NCBI RefSeq assembly: GCF_900143095.1
Contig: NZ_FRDA01000008.1
Coordinates: forward strand, 62,001 to 126,000
DNA from: Pseudomonas asturiensis
GTDB lineage: Bacteria > Pseudomonadota > Gammaproteobacteria > Pseudomonadales > Pseudomonadaceae
Direction of reading: 5' to 3'
Length of the DNA stretch: 64,000 nt
Part shown: positions 34,026 to 47,323 of the stretch, in pieces
Position numbering within the stretch: the first letter of the stretch is position 1
How the letters are laid out: each line of letters opens with the position of its first letter
Notes under the pieces: model-generated
Told to the model about the DNA's origin: nothing
Database searches by the model: none
Seen by the model: only the letters and a program-made list of their open reading frames with translations
Program-made: the position numbers and the translations under genes

Positions 34026-35924
34026 TCAGATCGCGCCGCGGCTGCGCAACATATCCAGCACAAGCTTCACGCCTTCATCCACTGTCAGCGCCTGGGTATC
34101 GATCACCAGATCGGCATCCAGCGGTACGTCGTACGGGAAGGACTCGCCCGGAATATTGTCGCCATCGGCAGCATAAAGGCCCTGAGGGTCGCGCTCACGG
34201 CATACCGCAGGCGATGCCTGAACGTACACGGTGACCAGACGCTCTTTGCCGATCAGCGCTTTCACGCGCTCGCGGCCTTCCGCATCCGGCGCCACGAAGG
34301 CAGCCAGGGTCAGCAGGCCGGCTTCGTTGAACTGACGCGCCACATGAGCGGCACGGCTCCAGTTCTCGGTACGACCCGCGCGGTTCTGCGGCAGACCTTT
34401 GTTCAGGTCATGACGCAGGTTCTGACCGTCCAGCACGTACACGGCACGCCCCATGTCGAACAGCTTGCGCTCGACTGCGTAAGCCAGGGTGCTCTTGCCT
34501 GCGCCCGACAGACCGCTGAACAACACGGTCGCCGGCTGCTGACCGAAGCGCTGTGCACGCTCCTGAGTGGTCACGTGAGCCAGGTCGCCATGATGCGTCG
34601 CGCCGCCAGCATTGACCGGCTTGGCGATGATCATGCCTGCCGCCACGGTGCCGTTGGTCAAGCGATCAATAACGATGAACGCGCCCGTGGTGCGGTTGCT
34701 GTCGTAACCGTCCAGCGCGATAGGCGCGTCGAGACTGATCTTGACGCGGCCGATCTCGTTCAACTGCAGCGAACTGGCAGGACCTTCGACCAGCGTGTTC
34801 ACATCCACACGATGCGTGATGCTGGCAATCGAACCCGGCACGTAGCTGGTGGCGCGCTTGATGTCGTACTTCTTGCCCGGCAGCATCGGCTCTTCGGCCA
34901 TCCAGACCAGCATCGCGTCGAACGCATCGCTGACCTGTGGAACGTTGTCGGCGTGCACCAGCAGGTCGCCACGGGAGATGTCGATCTCGTCTTCCATGGT
35001 CAACGTGACAGCCTGACCCGGACCGGCCTGTTCCAGCTCGCCTTCAAAGGTGACGATGGACTTCACGCGGCTGCTCTTGCCCGACGGCAGCACGACGATT
35101 TCATCGCCCTTGTGCACGATGCCGCTGGCCAGGGTGCCTGCAAAGCCACGGAAATTGAGGTTCGGGCGGTTAACGTACTGCACCGGGAAACGCAGGTCGG
35201 TGTAGTTGCGGTCACTGGCGATTTCGACGGTCTCGAGGATTTCCATCAGCGACTGGCCGGTGTACCACGGCGAACGCTCGCTGCGGTTGACCACGTTGTC
35301 GCCCTTGAGCGCCGACATGGGCACGAAGGCCATGGTGGTCGGCTTGAAGGCGATACCGTCTGCGAACTTCAGGTAATCGGCCTTGATCGACTCGAACACG
35401 CTCTCATCGAAGCCGTTGAGGTCCATCTTGTTGATGGCGACCACGATGTGTTTGATGCCCAGCAGGGACGCGATGTAGCTGTGGCGGCGAGTCTGGGTCT
35501 GAACGCCATAACGTGCGTCCACCAGGATGATCGCCAGGTCGCAGGTCGACGCGCCAGTGGCCATGTTGCGGGTGTACTGCTCGTGGCCCGGCGTGTCGGC
35601 GATGATGAACTTGCGTTTGGCCGTCGAGAAATAGCGATAGGCGACATCGATGGTGATGCCCTGCTCGCGTTCGGCTTGCAGCCCGTCCACCAGCAGCGCC
35701 AGGTCGACGTCGTCGCCTGTGGTGCCGGACTTCTTGGAATCACGCGTAATGGCTTCCAGGTGATCTTCATAGATCATCTTGGAATCATGCAGCAGGCGAC
35801 CGATCAGCGTGCTCTTGCCGTCGTCGACGTTGCCACAGGTGAGAAAGCGCAGCATTTCCTTGCGTTCGTGCTGGCCCAGATAAGCGAGGATGTCCTCACT
35901 GATCAAATCGGATTGATGCGACAT
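34026..35924 (-). CDS. cysNC: Bifunctional ATP sulfurylase GTPase subunit / APS kinase CysNC
   Basis: The first two thirds is CysN, the GTPase that drives ATP sulfurylase (with CysD). The rest is CysC, which phosphorylates APS to PAPS. CysN shows the P-loop GNVDDGKST at 31-39, G3 [12 protein letters not shown] near 110 and G4 NKMDL near 165. CysC starts near 455 with its own P-loop [11 protein letters not shown] and ends in a typical kinase tail. Fused CysNC of 632 residues is known in Pseudomonas. It lies 12 bases after cysD. Confidence 0.98.
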   Translation of the reverse strand: MSHQSDLISEDILAYLGQHERKEMLRFLTCGNVDDGKSTLIGRLLHDSKMIYEDHLEAITRDSKKSGTTGDDVDLALLVDGLQAEREQGITIDVAYRYFSTAKRKFIIADTPGHEQYTRNMATGASTCDLAIILVDARYGVQTQTRRHSYIASLLGIKHIVVAINKMDLNGFDESVFESIKADYLKFADGIAFKPTTMAFVPMSALKGDNVVNRSERSPWYTGQSLMEILETVEIASDRNYTDLRFPVQYVNRPNLNFRGFAGTLASGIVHKGDEIVVLPSGKSSRVKSIVTFEGELEQAGPGQAVTLTMEDEIDISRGDLLVHADNVPQVSDAFDAMLVWMAEEPMLPGKKYDIKRATSYVPGSIASITHRVDVNTLVEGPASSLQLNEIGRVKISLDAPIALDGYDSNRTTGAFIVIDRLTNGTVAAGMIIAKPVNAGGATHHGDLAHVTTQERAQRFGQQPATVLFSGLSGAGKSTLAYAVERKLFDMGRAVYVLDGQNLRHDLNKGLPQNRAGRTENWSRAAHVARQFNEAGLLTLAAFVAPDAEGRERVKALIGKERLVTVYVQASPAVCRERDPQGLYAADGDNIPGESFPYDVPLDADLVIDTQALTVDEGVKLVLDMLRSRGAI

Positions 35925-35936
35925 GTGACACCCCCC

Positions 35937-36854
35937 TTAGAAATAACCCTGACGTTTCTTTTCTTCCATCGAGCCTGCGCCATCGTGGTCGATGACCCGG
36001 CCCTGGCGCTCGGAAGTTCGCGTCAGCAGCATTTCCTGAATGATGTCAGTCAGGCTGGTGGCTTCGGACTCGACGGCGCCGGTCAACGGGTAGCAGCCGA
36101 GTGTGCGGAAACGCACCTTCTTCTTGACGATACGGGCCTTTTCCTCGTCGGTGAGGTGCTCAAGGATGCGATCGTCGTCAATCATGATCAGCGTGCCGTT
36201 TTTCTCGATCACGTCACGCTCGGCCGCGAAGTACAACGGCACAATCGGGATACCTTCCAGGTAGATGTACTGCCAGATGTCCAGCTCGGTCCAGTTAGAC
36301 AGCGGGAACACGCGAATCGACTCGCCCTTGTTGACGTTGCCGTTGTACACGTTCCACAGCTCGGGACGCTGGTTCTTCGGGTCCCAGCGGTGCTTGCTGT
36401 CGCGGAAGGAGTACACGCGTTCCTTAGCCCGGGACTTTTCTTCGTCACGGCGTGCACCGCCAAAAGCGGCGTCGAAACCATGCTTGTCGAGCGCCTGCTT
36501 GAGGCCCTCGGTCTTCATGATGTCGGTGTGCTTGGCACTGCCGTGAGTAAATGGATTGATGCCCTGCGCCACCCCGTCAGGGTTGACGTGGGTGATCAGG
36601 TCCAGGCCCATATCCTCGACCATCTGGTCGCGGAAGCGATACATCTCCTGGAATTTCCAGCGGGTATCGACGTGCATGACCGGAAACGGCAGCTTGCCCG
36701 GAAAGAAGGCTTTGCGCGCCAGGTGCAGCATCACGGCCGAATCCTTGCCGATCGAGTACAGCATCACCGGGTTATCGAACTCGGCGGCGACCTCGCGGAT
36801 GATGTGGATGCTTTCCGCCTCCAGCTGTTTCAGATGCGTCAGTTTATCAACCAT
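35937..36854 (-). CDS. cysD: Sulfate adenylyltransferase small subunit CysD
   Basis: CysD forms APS from sulfate and ATP, powered by CysN. The 305 residues show the PP-loop motif [13 protein letters not shown] near 33-45 and the following [15 protein letters not shown] and [36 protein letters not shown], seen in parts. It heads the cysD-cysNC unit and should be regulated by CysB and sulfur supply, although I could not pick out a confident CysB site in the 153 bases upstream. Confidence 0.98.
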   Translation of the reverse strand: MVDKLTHLKQLEAESIHIIREVAAEFDNPVMLYSIGKDSAVMLHLARKAFFPGKLPFPVMHVDTRWKFQEMYRFRDQMVEDMGLDLITHVNPDGVAQGINPFTHGSAKHTDIMKTEGLKQALDKHGFDAAFGGARRDEEKSRAKERVYSFRDSKHRWDPKNQRPELWNVYNGNVNKGESIRVFPLSNWTELDIWQYIYLEGIPIVPLYFAAERDVIEKNGTLIMIDDDRILEHLTDEEKARIVKKKVRFRTLGCYPLTGAVESEATSLTDIIQEMLLTRTSERQGRVIDHDGAGSMEEKKRQGYF

Positions 36855-37007
36855 GGTTTCTCACGGATTACTTACGTTATGGACCGGGAAAACCCGGGGC
36901 GGCCTGCGGGCCGTATTCGAGCCGCGCACTTTATCATGCGTGATATCGCTAATCAGCGAAGCGGCTAGATCGAAACGATCTATACATATGCCCCGCCGTT
37001 TGATCAC

Positions 37008-37766
37008 TCAGATCGGATTCGGGCAATCGATGAAAATGTGCTCGAGCGCAAAACGACGGGCCAGGTAATCGCCCAGTGCCTGAACGCCGTAACGCTCGGT
37101 GGCGTGATGGCCAGCAGCGATGAAGCTGATGTCGTTTTCCCGCGCACTGTGAAAGGTCTGCTCCGACGCCTCGCCGCTCAGAAAAAGGTCCACGCCTTCA
37201 CGCACGGCCTGATCGATATAGCCCTGCCCACCGCCCGTGCACCAGCCGACACGACGAATCATCTGGCTGCCCTCAATCAGCAGCGGTTCCCGACCCAGCA
37301 CTTCCTGCACACGGCGGGCGAAATCACGCGGAGTCATGGGCTCGGACAGGGAGCCGACCAAGCCGACCACTTTCGGGTTTTCCGGATCGAGTGGACCTTC
37401 GACCGTAATATCCAGTTGACGCGCCAACTGCACGTTGTTGCCCACATCGGGATGCACGTCCAGCGGCAAGTGATAGGCCAGCAGGCTGATATCATGCTTG
37501 AGCAGCGTTTTCAGGCGGCGCTGCTTCATGCCGACCACACAGGGGTTTTCGCCCTTCCAGAAGTAACCGTGATGGACCAGGATCAGATCCGCCTGGGCCT
37601 CGACAGCAGCGTCGAGCAGGGCCTGGCTGGCCGTCACTCCGCTGACGATCCGCATCACTTGCGGACGGCCCTCGACCTGCAGGCCGTTGGGGCAATAATC
37701 CTGAATACGGGCGCTGTTCAGGTAGCGGTCGGCTTCTTCGACCAGGGTGCTCAGGGCAACAGCCAT
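37008..37766 (-). CDS. Nif3-like dinuclear metal centre protein
   Basis: A 252-residue member of the NIF3/YbgI family, proteins that form toroidal hexamers with two metal ions per subunit. The metal ligands are seen in LILVHHGYFW (62-71), AYHLPLDVHPDVGNNVQLAR (near 97-116) and AAGHHATERYG (near 221-231). Proposed roles include GTP cyclohydrolase-like activity and metal handling, none proven in general. It is divergent from algW with 110 bases between them, a conserved pairing in pseudomonads. Confidence 0.92.
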   Translation of the reverse strand: MAVALSTLVEEADRYLNSARIQDYCPNGLQVEGRPQVMRIVSGVTASQALLDAAVEAQADLILVHHGYFWKGENPCVVGMKQRRLKTLLKHDISLLAYHLPLDVHPDVGNNVQLARQLDITVEGPLDPENPKVVGLVGSLSEPMTPRDFARRVQEVLGREPLLIEGSQMIRRVGWCTGGGQGYIDQAVREGVDLFLSGEASEQTFHSARENDISFIAAGHHATERYGVQALGDYLARRFALEHIFIDCPNPI

Positions 37767-37876
37767 AAAAGACTCCTAAATATGCAGTTCAGAGCGGCTT
37801 TGTGCTCGTATAATGCCCGCCATTATGGCGCACACGCGGCAAAACTTTCTGCGCCGAAACCACCAGGACTTGTTCA

Positions 37877-39037
<1,161 letters not shown>

Positions 39038-39104
39038 CCTCCGGGCGAGCGCTGTGCACGCAATCATGTGCACACGTCTCGCTGGCTGAATGCAGCGCTG
39101 CCTG

Positions 39105-39128
39105 GGAGCGATCAAACTGATCACTCCA
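39105..39128. repeat. Short inverted repeat after algW
   Basis: GGAGCGATCA and TGATCACTCC pair except at one position around a 4-base loop. No T-run follows. It may act as an RNA 3'-end hairpin for algW or be a decayed REP-type unit. Confidence 0.45.
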
Positions 39129-39158
39129 CAGGCAAACGGCTGAGTAAACGCAGTCAAA

Positions 39159-39248
39159 GTGGGAGCGAGCTTGCTCGCGAAAGCCGTGTTCCAGACGCAA
39201 CATCTCCGCTGGATGTAATGGCCTCTTCGCGAGCAAGCTCGCTCCCAC
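39159..39248. repeat. Pair of REP elements in inverted orientation
   Basis: GTGGGAGCGAGCTTGCTCGC (from 39159, with GAA following) and its reverse complement TTCGCGAGCAAGCTCGCTCC (39226-39245, with CAC following) face each other 44 bases apart, between the ends of the convergent genes algW and hisC. Each copy holds the palindrome GCGAGCTTGCTCGC. The same motif recurs at 58018-58163. This is a BIME-like arrangement of a Pseudomonas REP family. Confidence 0.9.
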
Positions 39249-39328
39249 ACAGACAGTGCTACCTGCGCAAGGTAGGCGCTCGGCACGTCACCGGCGTTTT
39301 GTCCGTGACGCGCTGAGTCACTCTTGCC

Positions 39329-40381
39329 TCAGATATCGCTCAGCCCTTCCAGCAACGCCTGATGCTGCTCCGGCGTCCCGATGCTGATGCGCAGGAATTG
39401 CGCGATGCGCTGCTGCGTGAAGTGACGCACGATCACGCCCTGCTCACGCAGCTTCGCCGCCAATGCGGCCGCGTCGTGCTGCGGGTGGCGGGCGAAGATG
39501 AAGTTGGCAGCTGAAGGCAGAACGTCGAAGCCCTTGGCCTGCAATTGCTCGACCAGCGCCTCACGGCTTTCAATGACCTTGTTGCGCGTCACCTCGAAGT
39601 GCTCACGATCCTCGAACGCTGCCGCACCGCCCACATTGGCCATGCGGTCCAGCGGGTAGGAGTTGAAGCTGTTCTTGACCCGCTCCAGCGCTTCGATCAG
39701 GTCCGGATGGCCGACCGCAAGCCCGACGCGCAGGCCTGCCAGCGAACGTGATTTGGAGAGGGTCTGCGTCACCAGCAGGTTCGGATAGCGATTGACCAGC
39801 GTAATCGCGGTCTCGCCGCCAAAGTCGATGTAGGCTTCGTCCACGACCACCACTGAATCCGGGCTGGATTTGACGATCTGCTCGACGGCATCCAGGGCCA
39901 GCAGGCAGCCAGTGGGTGCATTGGGGTTGGGGAAGATGATCCCGGCGTTCGGCCGTGCGTAATCCTCGACCCGGATCTGGAACTGCTCATCCAGCGCTAC
40001 AGGTTCGTAATCGATGCCGTACAGGCCGCAGTACACCGGATAGAAGCTGTAGCTGATGTCCGGGAAGAGCAACGGCGCATCGTGCTTGAACAAGCCGTAA
40101 AAGATATGCGCCAGCACTTCGTCGGAACCGTTGCCCAGGAACACCTGGCTCGGCTCGACACCGTAGTAAGTGGCAACGGCCTGCTTGAGCAGATCACTAT
40201 TGGGATCAGGGTACAGACGCAGGTCGTCGGTGAGCGCACCGCGCATGGCTTCAAGCGCCTTGGGCGAGGGGCCGTAAGGGTTTTCGTTGGTGTTGAGTTT
40301 GACCAGCTTGCTCAGTTTTGGCTGCTCACCCGGCACGTAAGGCACCAGATCGCGGACAAACGGACTCCAGAATTTACTCAT
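39329..40381 (-). CDS. hisC: Histidinol-phosphate aminotransferase HisC
   Basis: A PLP enzyme converting imidazole acetol phosphate to histidinol phosphate. The substrate motif [12 protein letters not shown] is at 29-40, the PLP region [13 protein letters not shown] at 178-190, and the Schiff-base lysine is K210 in [14 protein letters not shown]. Length is 350 residues. It shares the base pair of the hisD stop region (ATG at 40381, stop of hisD at 40381). A second HisC may exist elsewhere, as in P. aeruginosa. Confidence 0.97.
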   Translation of the reverse strand: MSKFWSPFVRDLVPYVPGEQPKLSKLVKLNTNENPYGPSPKALEAMRGALTDDLRLYPDPNSDLLKQAVATYYGVEPSQVFLGNGSDEVLAHIFYGLFKHDAPLLFPDISYSFYPVYCGLYGIDYEPVALDEQFQIRVEDYARPNAGIIFPNPNAPTGCLLALDAVEQIVKSSPDSVVVVDEAYIDFGGETAITLVNRYPNLLVTQTLSKSRSLAGLRVGLAVGHPDLIEALERVKNSFNSYPLDRMANVGGAAAFEDREHFEVTRNKVIESREALVEQLQAKGFDVLPSAANFIFARHPQHDAAALAAKLREQGVIVRHFTQQRIAQFLRISIGTPEQHQALLEGLSDI

Positions 40382-41727
40382 TATTTGCCTTCCTCTGTGC
40401 CGCCGGCTTTCCAGCTCGGGTCGGTAATTCGATATTCGGCGCTGCGGGCATGGCCACTCAGCGACTCGCCACGGGCCAGCACGGAGGCTGTCTTGCCCAG
40501 TTCAGACGCACCTTGCGGCGAGCAATAAATGATCGACGAGCGCTTCTGGAAATCGTAAACACCCAGCGGCGACGAAAAGCGCGCCGTACCGGAAGTAGGC
40601 AATACGTGGTTGGGACCGGCGCAATAATCGCCCAGCGCCTCGGACGTGTGACGGCCCATGAAGATGGCACCGGCATGGCGAATATGCGGCAACCATGCTT
40701 CAGGATCGGCCACCGACAATTCCAGGTGCTCAGGGGCGATGCGGTTGGCAACTTCAATGGCTTGAGCCATGTCCGCCACCTTGATCAACGCCCCACGGCC
40801 ATTGATGGACGTCTCGACAATCGCCGCACGGTCCATCGTAGGCAGCAGGCGCGTGATGCTGGCAGCCACCTTGTCGAGGAACTCGGCATCCGGGCTGACC
40901 AGAATCGCCTGCGCGTCTTCGTCATGCTCGGCCTGGGAGAACAGGTCCATGGCGATCCAGTCAGGATCGGTCTGGCCGTCACACACCACCAGAATCTCGG
41001 AAGGACCGGCAATCATGTCGATGCCGACCTGGCCGAACACATGGCGCTTGGCCGTGGCGACATAAATGTTGCCAGGCCCGACGACCTTGTCGACCCTGGG
41101 CACACTTTCGGTACCGTAGGCCAGCGCGGCCACAGCCTGCGCGCCACCGATGGTGAAGACACGATCGACACCGGCGATGCAGGCCGCAGCCAGCACCAGC
41201 TCGTTGATCTCGCCACGCGGGGTCGGCACCACCATGACCACTTCGGTCACGCCTGCCACTTTGGCAGGGATGGCGTTCATCAACACCGAGGACGGATAGG
41301 ACGCCTTGCCGCCCGGCACGTAAAGACCGGCACGATCCAGTGGCGTGACTTTCTGGCCCAGCACCGTGCCATCGGCTTCGGTGTAGCTCCAGGAATCCTG
41401 CTTCTGTTTCTCGTGATAGCTGCGCACGCGCTCGGCGGCAGTCTCAAGCGCCTGGCGCTGGACGGGCGTGATACGGGTCAGGGCCAGTTCCAGACGCTCG
41501 CGGGGCAGAATCAAATCGGCCATCGACGCAACCTGCAGGCCATCAAAGCGCTGGGTGAACTCCACCAATGCCGCATCGCCACGCTCACGCACGGCCTTGA
41601 TGATGTCGAGCACGCGCTGATTGACCGAGTCGTCAGACACACTTTCCCAGCTCAGCAGATGATCCAGATGTCGGGCGAAATCCGGGTCGGCAGCATTGAG
41701 TCGGCGAATTGCAGTGGAAGTGGTCAT
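40381..41727 (-). CDS. hisD: Histidinol dehydrogenase HisD
   Basis: A zinc enzyme that performs the last two oxidation steps of histidine synthesis. The 448 residues show [19 protein letters not shown] (about 136-154), [11 protein letters not shown] near 252 and the zinc motif [18 protein letters not shown] near 268-285. It is translated just ahead of hisC with a shared base. The 124-base gap before it, towards hisG, holds a possible hairpin. Confidence 0.98.
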   Translation of the reverse strand: MTTSTAIRRLNAADPDFARHLDHLLSWESVSDDSVNQRVLDIIKAVRERGDAALVEFTQRFDGLQVASMADLILPRERLELALTRITPVQRQALETAAERVRSYHEKQKQDSWSYTEADGTVLGQKVTPLDRAGLYVPGGKASYPSSVLMNAIPAKVAGVTEVVMVVPTPRGEINELVLAAACIAGVDRVFTIGGAQAVAALAYGTESVPRVDKVVGPGNIYVATAKRHVFGQVGIDMIAGPSEILVVCDGQTDPDWIAMDLFSQAEHDEDAQAILVSPDAEFLDKVAASITRLLPTMDRAAIVETSINGRGALIKVADMAQAIEVANRIAPEHLELSVADPEAWLPHIRHAGAIFMGRHTSEALGDYCAGPNHVLPTSGTARFSSPLGVYDFQKRSSIIYCSPQGASELGKTASVLARGESLSGHARSAEYRITDPSWKAGGTEEGK

Positions 41728-41773
41728 GGCGAGGGCCTCAATAATTGGCGGATGCTCAGGAGCCTAAAGCTAC

Positions 41774-41825
41774 CAAGCTATCCGCGCAGGCACCTGAGAA
41801 ACTTGGCTATGACACGGATAGCTGG
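41774..41825 (-). other. Possible hairpin in the hisG-hisD gap
   Basis: GCTATCCG (41777-41784) and CGGATAGC (41815-41822) pair, and flanking CCA/TGG extend the stem past a single bulged A. The 30-base loop contains CTTGG, which could pair alternatively with the CCAAG at the left foot. No T-run is present. It might stabilise or process the his mRNA; function unproven. Confidence 0.4.
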
Positions 41826-41851
41826 ACGCAACTCAACGTTGCGTGATCGGA

Positions 41852-42487
41852 TCAGCCGCGGTGTCGCGACTCCACTGCCTTGCGCAGGGTGTCGATGAGC
41901 GCCTGAATGCGCGCGTGCTGCATTTTCATGGAAGCCTTGTTCACCACCAGACGCGAACTGATGGTGGCGATCAGTTCCTGTGGCTCAAGACCATTGGCAC
42001 GCAGAGTGTTGCCGGTATCGACCACGTCGATGATCTTGTCAGCCAGACCGATCAGCGGCGCCAGTTCCATCGAGCCGTACAGTTTGATGATGTCGACCTG
42101 ACGGCCTTGCTCGGCGTAATAGCGTTTGGCGACATTGACGAACTTGGTCGCAACGCGCAGGCGACCCTTGGGCTCGACCGCACCAATGGCACCGGCGGTC
42201 ATCAGCTTGCACTTGGCAATCTGCAGATCCAGCGGCTCATACAGGCCCTGGCCGGTGTATTCCATCAGCACATCCTTGCCCGCAACACCCAGGTCGGCAG
42301 CGCCATGCTCGACGTACGTCGGTACGTCGGTGGCGCGCACGATCAGCAGACGCACGTCAGGCTGGGTCGTGGGAATGATGAGCTTGCGGCTCTTGTCCGG
42401 ATTCTCGGTCGGCACGATGCCCGCTTCAGCGAGAAGCGGCAGGGTGTCGTCAAGGATGCGGCCCTTGGACAGTGCGATGGTCAACAT
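41852..42487 (-). CDS. hisG: ATP phosphoribosyltransferase HisG, short form
   Basis: The first enzyme of histidine synthesis. At 211 residues it lacks the C-terminal regulatory domain of the long form, so it should need the HisZ partner, which is not in this window. Family motifs include [18 protein letters not shown] at the start, the periplasmic-binding-like [24 protein letters not shown] (in parts near 70-93) and [15 protein letters not shown] near 157-171. The start is ATG 42487. Confidence 0.98.
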   Translation of the reverse strand: MLTIALSKGRILDDTLPLLAEAGIVPTENPDKSRKLIIPTTQPDVRLLIVRATDVPTYVEHGAADLGVAGKDVLMEYTGQGLYEPLDLQIAKCKLMTAGAIGAVEPKGRLRVATKFVNVAKRYYAEQGRQVDIIKLYGSMELAPLIGLADKIIDVVDTGNTLRANGLEPQELIATISSRLVVNKASMKMQHARIQALIDTLRKAVESRHRG

Positions 42488-42607
42488 GGGAAACGTAAGT
42501 CCTTATCAGGAAACTTTTGGCATGACGCAAACGGCGCATGACAACCCTCAGGCAACGGATGCCGGAGGTGGAACGAATCAGAAAATCACACCCGCTATCG
42601 AACAGCA

Positions 42608-42633
42608 ACCCTGACGCCGAAAAGCGTCAGGGT
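42608..42633. repeat. Perfect 10-bp hairpin between murA and hisG
   Basis: ACCCTGACGC and GCGTCAGGGT pair perfectly around CGAAAA. It lies ten bases past the murA stop on the minus strand. No T-run follows the stem, so it is more likely an RNA processing or stability hairpin than a simple terminator, and hisG may still be read from upstream. Confidence 0.75.
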
Positions 42634-42642
42634 CACGTACGA

Positions 42643-44170
<1,528 letters not shown>

Positions 44171-44216
44171 GCTTAACCTCGATCGGCGCTGAACGCGCGC
44201 GGGTCGGCCATGATAC

Positions 44217-44271
44217 AAAAAAGCCCATGCTATGCGAACCCCGGTGATGGGGCGACGGACAGAGGGCTTTT
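44217..44271 (-). terminator. Possible terminator between mlaB and ibaG
   Basis: AAAAAAGCCC (44217-44226) pairs with GGGCTTTT (44264-44271), with a smaller hairpin CCCCGGTGATGGGG inside. On the minus strand the stem ends in TTTTTT. It would end the mla operon and give ibaG-murA a separate promoter or reduced read-through. The long loop makes it less certain. Confidence 0.6.
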
Positions 44272-44283
44272 CCGATCTACCTG

Positions 44284-44589
44284 TTAATGGATGTCCAGAA
44301 GCTCGTTCAGGCCAGAAACCTGAGCGATTTTACGCATGTCTTCGGGCAAAGACTGCACTTTGATCGTCTTGCCGGCTTCACTTGCATCGCGCATGAAAGC
44401 CAGCAGCAGGGCCAGGCCCACGCTGCTGGACTTCTCGACGCCAGAACAATCGAGCGTCAGGCTGTTCAAGTCGCCGGACTTGATCAGGGCCGCGCCCTGC
44501 TTGCGCAGCTGCGGACCTGTGCGGTAATCCAGTACACCGACCAGTTTCAATTCACCAGGCCCGACCAGGCGGACAGCCGTCTCGGTCAT
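44284..44589 (-). CDS. mlaB: Phospholipid transport STAS protein MlaB
   Basis: MlaB is the small cytoplasmic STAS-domain subunit that binds MlaF and supports the MlaFEDB complex. The 101 residues show the STAS core TLDCSGVEKSSSVGLALLLAF near 48-68. The ATG overlaps the mlaC stop as ATGA. Last gene of mlaFEDCB. Confidence 0.93.
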   Translation of the reverse strand: MTETAVRLVGPGELKLVGVLDYRTGPQLRKQGAALIKSGDLNSLTLDCSGVEKSSSVGLALLLAFMRDASEAGKTIKVQSLPEDMRKIAQVSGLNELLDIH

Positions 44590-45239
44590 TGTGCGGACTT
44601 CTGCGCAGCTTCGTCGGTGGTTTCCTTGGCCTTCGCCACTTCGCCCGCCCAGCCATCGATGGTCTTGTCCAGATCGTTGCCGTTACGCTGCATGGCGTCG
44701 GAGAACTGATCACGGAACAACTTGCCGATGTTGATACCGTTGATGATGACGTTACGCACTTTCCACTCACCGCTGATTTTTTCCAGGGTGTAGGAAACCG
44801 GGTAAACAGCACCATTATTGCCTTTGACCTGCATGTCGACGCTGGTGCGATCAGCACCCTCATCCTTGGCAGGCGCTACGGTAATGCCCTGGTTGTTGTA
44901 TTCCAGCAGCGCATTGCCGTAGAACTGCATCAGGCTGCGCTTGAAGTTTTCCTGAAAGCGCTGCATTTGCGCAGGGGTTGCCTTGCGCGAGTACTTGACG
45001 GTCATGATGCTGCGAGAAATGCCGTCAGCGTCCACAACCGGACCGACGATGCGGTTCAAGGCATCGTAAAAAGCCCCGGGATTGGCTTTGTACTGTTCCT
45101 TGTTGGCGGCCAGGTCGCTCAACAACTCCTTGGTGGTGCGATCTACCAGGTCATGAGCCGACGGCGACGTCGCAGCGTTGGCCAGCATCGGCAGTGTGGC
45201 CAGTAATACCAGCAGGCCACGGCGCAGAATAGAGATCAT
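44586..45239 (-). CDS. mlaC: Periplasmic phospholipid carrier MlaC
   Basis: MlaC shuttles phospholipid between MlaA at the outer membrane and MlaFEDB at the inner membrane. An N-terminal signal peptide (1-22, LLVLLATLPMLANA) is followed by the Tol_Tol_Ttg2 domain. The 217 residues include YSRKATPAQMQRFQENFKRSL (in parts) and GEWKVRNVIINGINIGKLFRDQF near 155-177. It lies ten bases after mlaD. In Pseudomonas the name Ttg2D is also used. Confidence 0.95.
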   Translation of the reverse strand: MISILRRGLLVLLATLPMLANAATSPSAHDLVDRTTKELLSDLAANKEQYKANPGAFYDALNRIVGPVVDADGISRSIMTVKYSRKATPAQMQRFQENFKRSLMQFYGNALLEYNNQGITVAPAKDEGADRTSVDMQVKGNNGAVYPVSYTLEKISGEWKVRNVIINGINIGKLFRDQFSDAMQRNGNDLDKTIDGWAGEVAKAKETTDEAAQKSAQ

Positions 45240-45249
45240 TTAAAGCTCC

Positions 45250-45717
45250 TTACTTGGCGTCTTTACTTACGGTATTGAGCAGGAATTTCCCGATCAGATC
45301 TTCGAGCACAAGCGACGACTGCGTGTCATGGATGGTTGCCCCGTCCTTGAGCAGCGCTTCATCGCCGCCGACGCTCAACCCAATGTATTTTTCACCCAGC
45401 AGGCCAGCCGTCAGGATCGACGCAGTGGAGTCCGCAGGAAGGTTGTCGACCTTCTTCTGGATCTCCAGCGTGACACGACCGGTAAAGGAATCACGATCCA
45501 GATCGATCGCTGTGACCTTGCCGATGGTGACGCCGGCCATGCTTACCTTGGCTCTGACAGTCAAACCGGCAATATTGTCGAAGTAGGCATAAAGTTTATA
45601 ACTGTCATTGGTCGCACTGGTGCTCAGACCACTGACTCGCAGGGCCAGCAAGAGCAAAGCCAGTATCCCGGCCAGCAGGAACAGGCCGACACCGGTTTCG
45701 ATGGCGCGGTTTTGCAT
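45250..45717 (-). CDS. mlaD: MCE-domain phospholipid transport protein MlaD
   Basis: MlaD forms a hexameric ring on the periplasmic face of the transporter. One N-terminal membrane helix (9-29, VGLFLLAGILALLLLALRV) precedes the MCE domain (about 40-120: ARVKVSMAGVTIGKV type, seen as RAKVSMAGVTIGKVTAI). Length is 155 residues. Its ATG shares one base with the mlaE stop (TGATG). Confidence 0.96.
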   Translation of the reverse strand: MQNRAIETGVGLFLLAGILALLLLALRVSGLSTSATNDSYKLYAYFDNIAGLTVRAKVSMAGVTIGKVTAIDLDRDSFTGRVTLEIQKKVDNLPADSTASILTAGLLGEKYIGLSVGGDEALLKDGATIHDTQSSLVLEDLIGKFLLNTVSKDAK

Positions 45718-46514
45718 CAGAAATCTCCAAACATCAAGGCGGTCAAAATAAAGTCCAGGCCCAACACTGCCAGCGAGGCGTAAACCACGGTTTTGGTCGT
45801 GGCGCGACTGATGCCCTCGGAAGTGGGCTCACAGTCATATCCCTGGAAAACGGCAATCCATGTCACCACAAAAGCAAATACGACGCTTTTGATGACCCCG
45901 TTGAGCACATCATTCGTGAAGGAAACACTGTTCTGCATGTTCGACCAGAAAGAACCTTCATAGACTCCCAACCAGTCGATCGCGACCCAGGATCCACCCC
46001 AGATACCGACCACGCTGAAGATCATTGCCAGAATCGGCAACGAGATAAACCCCGCCCACAGGCGCGGTGCAACGATGTATTTGAGCGGGTCGACGCCGAT
46101 CATCTCCAGACTGGAGAGCTGCTCGGTCGATTTCATGTTGCCGATCTCGGCCGTCAGCGCCGAACCGGCGCGCCCCGCGAACAGTAGCGCGGCAACGACC
46201 GGCCCCAGTTCACGCAGCAAGGTCAGCGCGACCATCTGGCCCACCGCCTGCTCCGAACCGTACTTGGTCAGAATGCTGAAGCCCTGAAGCGCAAGCACCA
46301 TGCCGATGAACATACCCGACACCACAATGATGACCAGCGACATCACGCCGACCGAGTACAGCTGCCTGACCAGCAATTGAAAGCTGCTGCCGGTTCCGCC
46401 ACGCCCCAACAGGGCATGACCGAGAAAAATCCCTGAACGCCCCAGAACGGTAACGATATCTATGGCCGAGCGCCCAAGCAGGCGAACACGGTCCATCAAT
46501 GACTTCTTGCGCAT
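45717..46514 (-). CDS. mlaE: Phospholipid ABC transporter permease MlaE
   Basis: MlaE is the inner membrane permease of the Mla system. The 265 residues show the MlaE-family core with [56 protein letters not shown] and about five to six membrane segments. ATG 46514 shares one base with the mlaF stop (TGATG). A shorter start at M7 is possible. Confidence 0.96.
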   Translation of the reverse strand: MRKKSLMDRVRLLGRSAIDIVTVLGRSGIFLGHALLGRGGTGSSFQLLVRQLYSVGVMSLVIIVVSGMFIGMVLALQGFSILTKYGSEQAVGQMVALTLLRELGPVVAALLFAGRAGSALTAEIGNMKSTEQLSSLEMIGVDPLKYIVAPRLWAGFISLPILAMIFSVVGIWGGSWVAIDWLGVYEGSFWSNMQNSVSFTNDVLNGVIKSVVFAFVVTWIAVFQGYDCEPTSEGISRATTKTVVYASLAVLGLDFILTALMFGDF

Positions 46515-47323
46515 CAGCGCTTCCCCAAAAGATCTTCGCGAAAATCCGGAGCCGGATAGTGAAACGGCACAGGGCCATCCGGTTCGCCGGTCATGAATTG
46601 ACGAATGCGCGGGTTATCCGAAGACAACAGTTCCTGTGGCGTCCCCTGCCCGAGTACCTGGCCGTCACCCACGACGTACAGATAATCGGCGATGCTCGCC
46701 GTCTCGCTCAGATCATGTGACACCACAATGCTGGTAATGCCCAACGCATCGTTGAGCAGGCGGATCAGACGCACCAGCACGCCCATCGCAATCGGGTCCT
46801 GACCGACGAAAGGCTCGTCGTACATCAGAATTTGCGGATCCATGGCGATTGCACGCGCCAGCGCAACGCGCCGCTTCATACCACCGGACAGCTCGTCGGG
46901 CATCAGTTCGACGGCCCCGCGCAGCCCCACCGCCTGCAATTTCAGCAACACGATGTCACGAATCATTTCTTCGGGCAGATCGGTATGCACGCGCAACGGA
47001 AAGGCGACGTTTTCGAACACATCCAGATCGGTGAACAGCGCGCCGCTCTGAAACAGCACGCCCATGTGCTTGCGGGCATCGAACAGATCGCTGCGCGAAA
47101 GCTCGGGCAGGTTCTGACCGTTGACCCACACCTGGCCTTCGCTGGGGCGCAGTTGTGCGCCCATCAAACGCAGCAGAGTGGTCTTGCCGCTGCCCGATGG
47201 CCCCATGATCCCGGTGACTTTGCCCCGAGGAATACGAATATCGACATTATTGAAAATGCTGCGCGTACCGCGTTTGAAAGAAACCCCTTTCAACTCGACG
47301 GCGTAGGCGTCATCAGGACTCAT
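46514..47323 (-). CDS. mlaF: Phospholipid ABC transporter ATPase MlaF
   Basis: The ATPase of the Mla (Ttg2) complex, which keeps phospholipid out of the outer leaflet. Walker [10 protein letters not shown] is at 41-49, the signature [14 protein letters not shown] near 146-159 and Walker [11 protein letters not shown] near 166. The C-terminal tail, about 30 residues, would contact its dimer partner and MlaB. First gene of mlaFEDCB, with GGAG seven bases before ATG 47323. Confidence 0.97.
   Translation of the reverse strand: MSPDDAYAVELKGVSFKRGTRSIFNNVDIRIPRGKVTGIMGPSGSGKTTLLRLMGAQLRPSEGQVWVNGQNLPELSRSDLFDARKHMGVLFQSGALFTDLDVFENVAFPLRVHTDLPEEMIRDIVLLKLQAVGLRGAVELMPDELSGGMKRRVALARAIAMDPQILMYDEPFVGQDPIAMGVLVRLIRLLNDALGITSIVVSHDLSETASIADYLYVVGDGQVLGQGTPQELLSSDNPRIRQFMTGEPDGPVPFHYPAPDFREDLLGKR

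Noticed and set aside
34344..36968. Open frame of 874 codons on the plus strand, opposite cysNC and cysD
   Set aside because: It mirrors two well-conserved genes codon for codon and runs on through their gap. In G/C-rich genomes that avoid TTA, CTA and TCA codons such antisense frames arise by chance. No ribosome site or family match was seen.
36855..37007. CysB binding site before cysD
   Set aside because: The CysB consensus is loose and I could not single out a site above chance in these 153 bases.
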